From positions 9,203 to 73,202 of the forward strand of contig JBAYTA010000001.1 of the NCBI GenBank assembly GCA_041675865.1: 64,000 bases of DNA, read 5' to 3'. The notes under the pieces are model-generated. The model ran no database searches, was not told the origin of the DNA, and saw nothing but the letters and a program-made list of their open reading frames with translations. A program made the translations under genes and the position numbers. Source of the stretch: DUVT01 sp041675865 (GTDB taxonomy: Bacteria; Bacillota_I; Bacilli_A; ML615J-28; CAG-698). The first letter of the stretch is position 1; each line of letters opens with the position of its first letter. Shown here in pieces: positions 52,123 through 59,251 of the stretch.

Positions 52123-53940
52123 TCACTCCTTTTTCTTTTTAAATTTTATTAAACTTTTTTTATGGTCTCGATAATCTTCCATTTTTTCTACACTTAATTC
52201 TACTTTTAATAATTTATCATATAAAGCTTCTTTATCTTTTTCTTTATAAAACAAATTTATAGCAAGTACACATTCATCAATTGGTTTTAAATCATTTTTA
52301 AGAGAATTTACATCAAATCCCATATTTAAAATATCCTTTAATAAATAAACTTCATTAGTACTTAAAGTTGCTTGAAATCTTTCGCTGTTCATTTCATCAT
52401 TTTTATTATAATATTCGTAGATTTGTACAAGCAAACTATTATGTAGTTTATCTACATGACGGTCTTTTAATTTGTCTTTTATAATATTGCAATATTTTTT
52501 AGAATGGTATGCAATTTTTATTAACTGTTTTGATGCATTTACATATCTTAGCACATGATGCTTTGGTTTTTCATCAAATGGTGTATCTACTGTAAATCCA
52601 GGTAAATCAAGCGGTGGAACATAATCATAATCACTCACACTAACTTGATTAAATACTGGTTTTGGTTGATTTCCATAATCCAATTTAAGGCTCTCAACAC
52701 TAACTGTTAGATCACCTGCAAGTTTTAAGAAAAACCTTTCATTAATTGTGTTTGAATTAAAGTATCCTAAAAGTTTGAAAATGTCATTTTTAAATTTTTC
52801 AACTGAACTCAGATTGCTTAAATCAAGTTCTTTTTTGGCAGTCTCATAAAGAAAATCATAACCACTTATTTGTGAATTAAGTAGTAAATTTTCTAGCTTG
52901 TCCTCTCCATACTTATTTAAATAATCATCGGGGTCAGATCCATCAGGCAATAAAACTGCTTGTACATTAAAGTCAGCTTTTAAAAACTGAATTATTGCTT
53001 TTTTTGCTGCTTCTATACCTGGCAAATCACCATCATAACATATAACAATGTTGTTTGTTGATTTTTTGAGACTTTTTATTTGATTTGAAGAAACCGATGT
53101 ACCCATTGTTGCAACAGCATTATGGATATTGCATCTATAAGCGGCAATAACATCCATAAAACCTTCAAAAACAAATACACAATCTTTATTACGTATATAA
53201 TTTTGCGCATTAGAGAAATTATATAAAATATTTCCTTTTTTGAAGACTTTATTTTCAGAAGAGTTTATGTATTTTGGTTCTTCTTTGCTAGTAGTATTAT
53301 AAATTCTACCACTAAAACCTACAACTTTTCCATTAATATCATCAATCGGGAACATAATTCTATTTCTAAATACATCAGTATAATTACTTGTACCTCTAAT
53401 AACTCCTGCTTCAATCATGTCTAAAGGTTGGAAATTTTCCTCTAATAAACTTTTATACAGTAAATCTGGATCTTCTTTAGACAAACCAATATTAAATCTC
53501 TTTATTATCTCATCATTTAAGTTTCTTTTATACAAATATTTTTTTGCCGTTTCACCTTCAACAGTATTTTCTAAAAGAAATTGATAAAAACTTGAAGATG
53601 CTGCAAGGATATTATAATATTTTGTATAAATTTGAATATTTTCATCATTTGCAAGTTCAACGTTTATTCCACATTTTTCGCCAACAATTTGAACTGCTCT
53701 AGGAAATGGAACTTTTTCGTAGTTTTCTACGAATTTAATAACATCTCCCGATGCTCCACAACTAAAACATTTATATATTTTTTTAGTCGGTGATACATTA
53801 AGTGATGGATTTTGATCTGGATGAAAGGGACATAGGCCAATATATGAGCTTGATTTTTTTTCAAGTTTTATATATTCAGATATTATTTTCACAATATCTG
53901 CTTCATCTTTAATTCTTTGGAATGTCGATTCCGGAATCAT
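52123..53940 (-). CDS. dnaG: DNA primase
   Basis: Makes RNA primers for replication. N-terminal zinc ribbon CPFHPDQNPSLNVSP with CFSCGASGDV, then the RNA polymerase core with TOPRIM (VFEGFMDVIAAY, CYDGDLPGIEAA, LPDGSDPDDYL), and a C-terminal helicase-binding domain (about 450-605). Length 605. ATG 53940 follows AAGGGAAG by about 10 bases; TTG 53943 is one codon earlier. It ends with TGA. Confidence 0.96.
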   Translation of the reverse strand: MIPESTFQRIKDEADIVKIISEYIKLEKKSSSYIGLCPFHPDQNPSLNVSPTKKIYKCFSCGASGDVIKFVENYEKVPFPRAVQIVGEKCGINVELANDENIQIYTKYYNILAASSSFYQFLLENTVEGETAKKYLYKRNLNDEIIKRFNIGLSKEDPDLLYKSLLEENFQPLDMIEAGVIRGTSNYTDVFRNRIMFPIDDINGKVVGFSGRIYNTTSKEEPKYINSSENKVFKKGNILYNFSNAQNYIRNKDCVFVFEGFMDVIAAYRCNIHNAVATMGTSVSSNQIKSLKKSTNNIVICYDGDLPGIEAAKKAIIQFLKADFNVQAVLLPDGSDPDDYLNKYGEDKLENLLLNSQISGYDFLYETAKKELDLSNLSSVEKFKNDIFKLLGYFNSNTINERFFLKLAGDLTVSVESLKLDYGNQPKPVFNQVSVSDYDYVPPLDLPGFTVDTPFDEKPKHHVLRYVNASKQLIKIAYHSKKYCNIIKDKLKDRHVDKLHNSLLVQIYEYYNKNDEMNSERFQATLSTNEVYLLKDILNMGFDVNSLKNDLKPIDECVLAINLFYKEKDKEALYDKLLKVELSVEKMEDYRDHKKSLIKFKKKKE

Positions 53941-53958
53941 CAAAATATCACTTCCCTT

Positions 53959-55332
53959 TTAGTTTATTTTTTCACGTATATATTCAATTAAATCTTCTAT
54001 TTTTATTCTAACTTGATCCATTGAATCTCTATCTCTAACAGTAACAGACGAATCTTCTAATGTATCAAAATCAATAGTAACGCAGTACGGTGTTCCAATT
54101 GCATCTTGTCTACGATATCTCTTACCAATAGCACCGCTTGTATCAAATGTAGCCATAAAATGTTTACTTATTTTTTCAAATACTTCTGTTGCTTTTTCAC
54201 TTAATTTATTAACTAAAGGAAGAATAGCAACTTTAAACGGTGCAAGAGCAGGAATTAATTTTAATACTTCTCTTGTATCGGTTTCATTTACTGCTTCTTC
54301 TGTATAAGCGTTTGTAAGAATAGCAAGAAGCAATCTTTCCACACCTACAGAAGGTTCAACTACATATGGGATGTATTTTGTATTAGTTTCTGGATCAAAA
54401 TATTCTAGATTTTCTTTTGAATGAGTTTGATGAACACTTAAATCATAATCTGTTCTATCAGCAATACCCCATAATTCTCCCCAACCAAAGAAAAATTTAA
54501 ATTCGATATCAGTTGTAGCTACAGAGTAGAATGATAATTCATCTTGACCATGATCTCTAAAGCGAAGTCTATCTTCTGTTAGACCAATAGTTTTTAAAAA
54601 TTTAATACAATAATTTCTCCAATATTCAAACCATTCTAAATCAGTACCAGGTTTACAGAAGAATTCTAATTCCATTTGTTCAAACTCTCTAGTACGATAA
54701 ATAAAGTTACCAGGAGTTATTTCATTTCTAAAAGATTTACCAATTTGAGCAATTCCAAACGGTAATTTTTTTCTCATAGATCTTTGAACATTTTTAAAAT
54801 TAACAAAAATACCTTGAGCTGTTTCTGGCCTTAGGTATACAATATTCTTCTCATCGTCTATTACACCTTGATTTGTTTTAAACATCAAATTAAATTTTCT
54901 TATATCTGTAAAGTCATTAGATCCACAGCTTGGACATTTAACTTTATTATCCTTAATATAAGAAATTAATTCTTCGTCACTCATCCCATCAGCAACTACA
55001 TTGCCATCAGTTGCATCCTCGATTAATTTGTCAGCGCGGTATCGAACACCACATTTTTTACAATCTGTTAATGGATCACTAAATCCACCTACATGTCCAC
55101 TTGCTACCCAAACTTGTGGATTCATAATAATAGCACTATCCATACCTACATTGTATGGTGATTCTTGAACGAATTTCTTCCACCATAATTTCTTCAAATT
55201 ATTTTTAAGTTCAACACCAAGTGGTCCATAATCCCAAGCATTTGCAAGACCGCCATAGATCTCACTACCTTGAAAAACAAAACCTTGATGTTTTAAAAAT
55301 GCTACTAATTTTTCCATTGTCATATCTTCCAC
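53959..55332 (-). CDS. glyS: Glycyl-tRNA synthetase, dimeric type
   Basis: Homodimeric class II enzyme of the eukaryote-like type (not the GlyQ/GlyS tetramer). Blocks: VAFLKHQGFVFQGSEIYGG, YLRPETAQGIFVNF, GIAQIGKSFRNEITPGNF and VEPSVGVERLLLAIL, with the C-terminal anticodon domain (about 365-455). Zinc-type Cys pairs CKKCGVRY and CPSCGS lie in the insert. Start uncertain: AAAGGAG is at about 55350; GTG 55338, GTG 55332, ATG 55323 and ATG 55317 all lie downstream; 55332 gives normal spacing. No T-box lies upstream (only about 90 bases separate it from the next gene). Confidence 0.95.
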   Translation of the reverse strand: MEDMTMEKLVAFLKHQGFVFQGSEIYGGLANAWDYGPLGVELKNNLKKLWWKKFVQESPYNVGMDSAIIMNPQVWVASGHVGGFSDPLTDCKKCGVRYRADKLIEDATDGNVVADGMSDEELISYIKDNKVKCPSCGSNDFTDIRKFNLMFKTNQGVIDDEKNIVYLRPETAQGIFVNFKNVQRSMRKKLPFGIAQIGKSFRNEITPGNFIYRTREFEQMELEFFCKPGTDLEWFEYWRNYCIKFLKTIGLTEDRLRFRDHGQDELSFYSVATTDIEFKFFFGWGELWGIADRTDYDLSVHQTHSKENLEYFDPETNTKYIPYVVEPSVGVERLLLAILTNAYTEEAVNETDTREVLKLIPALAPFKVAILPLVNKLSEKATEVFEKISKHFMATFDTSGAIGKRYRRQDAIGTPYCVTIDFDTLEDSSVTVRDRDSMDQVRIKIEDLIEYIREKIN

Positions 55333-55419
55333 AAACACTACGCTCCTTTTTATACTTACATTACATAATATCACAAGTAACTATTTTTGTAAAGTAAAAT
55401 ATTTACTCTAATTTAGTTA

Positions 55420-55444
55420 AATAAGGCTTAAATTAAGCCTATTT
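55420..55444 (-). terminator. Terminator of the 164-aa membrane protein gene
   Basis: On the minus strand AATAGGCTT pairs with AAGCCTTATT, T-rich tail. Confidence 0.65.
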
Positions 55445-55467
55445 TCCGTTTTTACATGTTTTACCAG

Positions 55468-55962
55468 TTAGATTTCAAATATGTAACCTAAAGGCGATAT
55501 AAACGTCAATACAACGAAAAGTGTTGCAATGACTATATAATTTGCTATACCTATTAATAAACTACGATTCAACTTAATTCCTTGGATGAAATAAGTTGCT
55601 ATTGAACCAGCAATTATTGATATAAAATAAACTATATTAATTGCAATAATATTATTAAAGACCCAAGTTTTAGAATAGATATTAAAAATAACTAAAGTCA
55701 TTGTAGACATTACAAAAACCCCAAAGACTCTAGATAATATATAATTATTTGGTAGATCAAAAGATATAAAATATTCAATAATCATTAACAAAGAAATAGC
55801 AAAGAAATAGTTTTTCAATATCTCAAAGATAGTTATTTTATTAGGCAATAAATTACTAGCACCTACAATTCTTAAACTTTGCACTGTTAATATTAATATA
55901 TATAATATAACTCCAATAAATAAAATTTCATTGATCAATCTAGACTTTTTAAATAATGTCAT
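55468..55962 (-). CDS. Five-helix membrane protein, unknown
   Basis: About 164 residues with five hydrophobic segments (about 9-29, 42-60, 72-92, 100-122, 130-155). ATG 55962 is chosen: GGTGATAAG lies just before it, while ATG 55974 has none. It lies between the lipoprotein gene of the RNF region and glyS, with its own terminator. No family recognised. Confidence 0.75.
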   Translation of the reverse strand: MTLFKKSRLINEILFIGVILYILILTVQSLRIVGASNLLPNKITIFEILKNYFFAISLLMIIEYFISFDLPNNYILSRVFGVFVMSTMTLVIFNIYSKTWVFNNIIAINIVYFISIIAGSIATYFIQGIKLNRSLLIGIANYIVIATLFVVLTFISPLGYIFEI

Positions 55963-56023
55963 TCTTATCACCAATAATATTATTAATATCCATTTAATTA
56001 ATTATACAATTTATTAACAAAAC

Positions 56024-56049
56024 AAAACCTGCATTTTACTGCAGGTTTT
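56024..56049 (-). terminator. Terminator of the lipoprotein gene
   Basis: On the minus strand AAAACCTGCA pairs with TGCAGGTTTT, followed by GTTTTG. Confidence 0.85.
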
Positions 56050-56066
56050 ATCCTTTAAAAATCAGA

Positions 56067-57035
56067 TTATTTTACTTTGTTATAAAGATCTTGCAATACT
56101 TTAATGTAATCATTTGTTTTTACTGTAACACCAGTAACAACTAATGTTGTACCATCTTTAGAAATACCACGATCTTTAATTGATTTTAATCCTTCGATTC
56201 CGTTTTCTAAAACATAATCTGTAATCATCTTAGATTGTTTGAACCATTCGTTTTTAGATTTGCCTTCAGCAACTACTGACCAATCACCGTTTTTGAATTC
56301 GTATTCTGGTCCATTGCCTTCCATATTATAATCATCACCTAATTCAAGTTTTGATTTTGCATTCCAAACGAATTTGTTATCAACTACAGATCCTTGAATT
56401 GTATCAAGTTTTAATTCAGTGAATTTGCCATCTTTGTCAACTTTAGCAGTTGCAAATACTACAGCGTTAGAAGCAGGAACCCATGCTTTAACAACGCCAT
56501 CTTTAGCCATTTGTAAAGCTTCTTTTGCTAATTCTGAATATCCACCATCTTTAATAGTAACACCAGCATCAACATTTGTGAATCTGTCATCAACTTTTTC
56601 AACAGCTTCAGGTCCATTTGCTAAGAAGAAATCTTCAATAAGTTTAGCTTGTTCAAACCATTCTTTTTCAGATTTTTTATCTGCAACAACTTCCCATTTT
56701 CCATCTTTGAATTCATATTTAGGTCCATTACCTTTCATACCATACTCATTACCAAGTTCTTTTTTAGTCTTAGCATTGAAAGCATAAGTATAAACCGGTT
56801 CTTCTTCTGTACCAGTATTTGTTTTTGTGTTTTGTAATACATCGATATAATAAGATTTAACCTTATCATTTTCGATAGTTACAGAAACGCTAGTAACTTG
56901 TGGTCCATCGTTAGAATGAGTTTCCCACTTGAAAGCAGTGTAAACACCATCTGCTGCATAAGTTCTTTCGCCACAAGCAACGAACAATAATGCTGATACT
57001 GCAACAATAAACACTAATAAAAATTTTTTAAACAT
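56067..57035 (-). CDS. Lipoprotein with two tandem FMN-binding-like repeats, next to RNF
   Basis: Signal peptide and lipobox FVACG; Cys21 would be lipidated and the protein held on the outer face. Two similar halves (about 30-178 and 184-320) share LGNEYGMKGNGPKYEFK / LGDDYNMEGNGPEYEFK and KSEKEWFEQAK / KSKNEWFKQSK. Each half ends with a GVT motif (VDAGVT, Thr160; VTGVT, Thr304), placed where FMN-binding domains have the flavinylated SGAT; the neighbouring RnfG has AGVT too. So it may carry covalent FMN, as PplA does in Listeria, or only share the fold. Function is inference. Confidence 0.75.
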   Translation of the reverse strand: MFKKFLLVFIVAVSALLFVACGERTYAADGVYTAFKWETHSNDGPQVTSVSVTIENDKVKSYYIDVLQNTKTNTGTEEEPVYTYAFNAKTKKELGNEYGMKGNGPKYEFKDGKWEVVADKKSEKEWFEQAKLIEDFFLANGPEAVEKVDDRFTNVDAGVTIKDGGYSELAKEALQMAKDGVVKAWVPASNAVVFATAKVDKDGKFTELKLDTIQGSVVDNKFVWNAKSKLELGDDYNMEGNGPEYEFKNGDWSVVAEGKSKNEWFKQSKMITDYVLENGIEGLKSIKDRGISKDGTTLVVTGVTVKTNDYIKVLQDLYNKVK

Positions 57036-57075
57036 TAGTCTTTTCTCCTCCTTGTTATTTGATTAAGACATAATA

Positions 57076-57104
57076 ATTATATCATAAACACTTGACGAAT
57101 TCAA
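57076..57104 (-). promoter_or_regulatory. Promoter of the lipoprotein gene
   Basis: Minus strand TTGAAT (57104-57099), 17 nt, TATAAT (57081-57076). Followed by AAGGAGGAG before the ATG, so the gene can be expressed apart from the rnf operon. Confidence 0.75.
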
Positions 57105-57122
57105 TTTTTTCCAAGAAAATGC

Positions 57123-57158
57123 CAAATGTAAATGTTTACTTAATTTTATTTACATTTG
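57123..57158. promoter_or_regulatory. Perfect 11-bp inverted repeat between rnfB and the lipoprotein gene
   Basis: CAAATGTAAAT (57123-57133) and ATTTACATTTG (57148-57158) with 14 bases between. It lies 19 bp or more upstream of the lipoprotein -35. It may be an operator or the end hairpin of the rnf transcript; no T run follows on the minus strand, which favours an operator. Confidence 0.55.
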
Positions 57159-57179
57159 ACAATTTTTTTCTTGTTTTAA

Positions 57180-57497
57180 TTAATTGTTTTCGCTAAGTTT
57201 ACGATCGTAATCTTCAAGATAAGCTTTGATTTTATCACGCATATCTTGTTTTCCAGGTTTGCATAGTTTTGAGTCCGCACCGTCAAAAACTATTGCATTT
57301 GCAAGTCCATTACAGCCAGGATGACCGCATGCACCGCAGTTATAACCAGGTAATAAATTGGTAATATCTTCAACTCTTGGATCTTCTTCTACATAAAATG
57401 CAATCGAAGCAACTGATATTAATACACCGAATACTCCACCAGTTATAGCCAAAACTATAGCTGGTAATAAATAAGATTGAAACACACTTAAAATCAT
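57180..57497 (-). CDS. rnfB: RnfB, short form without the ferredoxin domains
   Basis: 105 residues: one N-terminal helix (about 8-32) and the 4Fe-4S domain CGACGHPGCNGLANAI with a fourth Cys in SKLCKPG. Standard RnfB has 180 to 300 residues because two or more ferredoxin-type clusters follow; here the reading frame ends, and nothing in the next 140 bases codes for such a domain in any frame. So it is a natural short form and not a frameshift. The start overlaps the rnfA stop by four bases. Electrons must therefore enter from another protein, perhaps the small ferredoxin at 49.1 kb. Confidence 0.93.
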   Translation of the reverse strand: MILSVFQSYLLPAIVLAITGGVFGVLISVASIAFYVEEDPRVEDITNLLPGYNCGACGHPGCNGLANAIVFDGADSKLCKPGKQDMRDKIKAYLEDYDRKLSENN

Positions 57498-58069
57498 ATG
57501 TTTAATGCTCCAAATCTAGAAAATATCATTGCAAGAAGTCCTGCAGTAACTAATGCAATAGGAACTCCTTTAAACGCAACTGGAACATCAGCTTTCAATA
57601 ATCTTACTCTTATAGTTGAAAATAAATAGATTACAAATAAGAAACCAACGCTTGATGCAAATGCAAATACAAATGCACTTACAAACGTATAATCAGGAGT
57701 TGCAACCATTTTCGCAAGACCTAATACAGCACAGTTAGTTGTAATTAATGGAAGGTATACACCTAATGCTTTATATAAACCAGGTGATACTTTTTTAATA
57801 AACATTTCAATTATTTGAACTAATCCTGCAATCACAAGAATAAAGATAATTGTTTGCATGTAAACCATATTAAATGGTCTTAATACAAATGTATATAATA
57901 GATAAGCAACAGTAGATGATAAAGTAATAACAAATACAACTGCTAGTCCCATACCAACTGAAGATTCACGTTTTTCAGATACCCCAAGTAATGGGCAAAT
58001 ACCTAAAAATCTATTTAGTACAACATTTTGAATTAATATAGCAGATATAGCTAGTGAGAATAGATTCAT
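57494..58069 (-). CDS. rnfA: RNF complex subunit RnfA
   Basis: Membrane subunit, 191 residues, six hydrophobic segments, paralogous to RnfE. Family blocks NVVLNRFLGICPLLGVS (with the Cys that joins the membrane [2Fe-2S] cluster in RnfA/E) and LITTNCAVLGLA are present. Its last codons overlap rnfB and its first base overlaps the rnfE stop, so it is translationally coupled. Confidence 0.96.
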   Translation of the reverse strand: MNLFSLAISAILIQNVVLNRFLGICPLLGVSEKRESSVGMGLAVVFVITLSSTVAYLLYTFVLRPFNMVYMQTIIFILVIAGLVQIIEMFIKKVSPGLYKALGVYLPLITTNCAVLGLAKMVATPDYTFVSAFVFAFASSVGFLFVIYLFSTIRVRLLKADVPVAFKGVPIALVTAGLLAMIFSRFGALNI

Positions 58070-58692
58070 TATTTCTTCACCTCTTTACGTTTATTATTAA
58101 TTATATTAGCAAGTCCAATGATAATTCCTAGAATAATAAATGCTGATGGAGGGTTAAGGAAGAAATTATTAAAGAACTTAGCTGAACTATCAAAAATTTG
58201 TAATTCAACACCAGACCAAATTGAAATTGATCCTGTTCCTAGGAATTCTCTTATAATAGCCATAACTATTAAAACTCCACTATAACCTACTGCCATACCA
58301 ACTGCATCTAAGAATGAATTACCTACATTGTTTTGTGAAGCAAATGCTTCAGCACGTCCTAATATAATACAGTTAACAACAATCAATGAAATCCATACAC
58401 CTAAATTGTTATACAATTCTGGTAAGAATGCATTCATTAACATTTCTGCTAATGTAACTAAAGTTGCAACTACAACTATGTAAATAGGAATTCTAATTTC
58501 ATGAGGTACGATTTTTCTAATCAATGAAATTATAATATTAGATAATACGATTACAAATGTAAAAGCTAAACCTAATCCAATAGAATCTTTTAGAGATCCA
58601 GTAACAGCAAGAACTGAACAAAGACCTAATAAAGATACTAAAACTGGATTTTCATTCCACATACCTTTTAATAAATTTTCTCTTTTAGTCAT
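58069..58692 (-). CDS. rnfE: RNF complex subunit RnfE
   Basis: 207 residues, six hydrophobic segments. Blocks NPVLVSLLGLCSVLAVT (Cys) and LIVVNCIILGRAEAFAS mark RnfE; the longer C-terminal helix separates it from RnfA. With RnfA it forms the core that carries electrons across the membrane. It overlaps rnfG by eight bases. Confidence 0.96.
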   Translation of the reverse strand: MTKRENLLKGMWNENPVLVSLLGLCSVLAVTGSLKDSIGLGLAFTFVIVLSNIIISLIRKIVPHEIRIPIYIVVVATLVTLAEMLMNAFLPELYNNLGVWISLIVVNCIILGRAEAFASQNNVGNSFLDAVGMAVGYSGVLIVMAIIREFLGTGSISIWSGVELQIFDSSAKFFNNFFLNPPSAFIILGIIIGLANIINNKRKEVKK

Positions 58693-59251
58693 TAGTTACA
58701 CCTCCAAGATCAGCTTTAATTGTTTTGAAGTGATCAGCAGCCGCATCAAAGCCAGCAATGATTGCACCTAGTGTAAACTGGGGTGTTACACCAGCTACTA
58801 CTGGAGAATAACTATCAACATTTTGATCAGCCATACCGAAATCATGATCCATAATTTTATCAGCAAAGCTTGGTGTATCATCATGAGAAATCATTTTTGC
58901 TTTTCCAAAAGTTCCATCAACTTTTATTTCCACAAAACATCTTACAAATCCTGTTTTTTCATAACCAGGAACTGCAGTTTGGTAAATTACAGCTGCTAAG
59001 CTACCATCTTCATTAAATGCAAAGAAGATTTCTTGGATAGCATCACTTGATTCAGGATAATCAACTTTTTTACCAAATGAGTAATCAGCATAATCAAATT
59101 CTTTTCTTAATGCACCAACAACTTGTTCTTTTGCTCTTTCTTCAATTATTGGTGAAGTTAAAGCATTAACAGCACCAAGTAATACTCCAGCAATTAATCC
59201 TAACACTACTAAGAATACAGTATATTTTAATATTTTTTTATTATTATTCAT
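58685..59251 (-). CDS. rnfG: RNF complex subunit RnfG (FMN-binding)
   Basis: One N-terminal helix (about 9-30), then an extracytoplasmic FMN-binding domain. FMN is bound to a Thr in the family motif SGAT; here the aligned stretch reads VVAGVTPQFT with Thr156 kept but Ser-Gly-Ala changed to Ala-Gly-Val. Whether ApbE accepts this is not known; no apbE gene is in the window. Length 188 is close to the usual. Overlaps rnfD by eight bases. Confidence 0.93.
   Translation of the reverse strand: MNNNKKILKYTVFLVVLGLIAGVLLGAVNALTSPIIEERAKEQVVGALRKEFDYADYSFGKKVDYPESSDAIQEIFFAFNEDGSLAAVIYQTAVPGYEKTGFVRCFVEIKVDGTFGKAKMISHDDTPSFADKIMDHDFGMADQNVDSYSPVVAGVTPQFTLGAIIAGFDAAADHFKTIKADLGGVTND

Noticed and set aside
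56419..56837. Open frames opposite to the lipoprotein gene
   Set aside because: Mirror frames of a strongly supported gene; no ribosome binding sites.
57036..57179. Possible frameshifted ferredoxin domain after rnfB
   Set aside because: No Cys-rich CxxCxxC coding pattern in any frame of this stretch; it holds an inverted repeat and a promoter instead.
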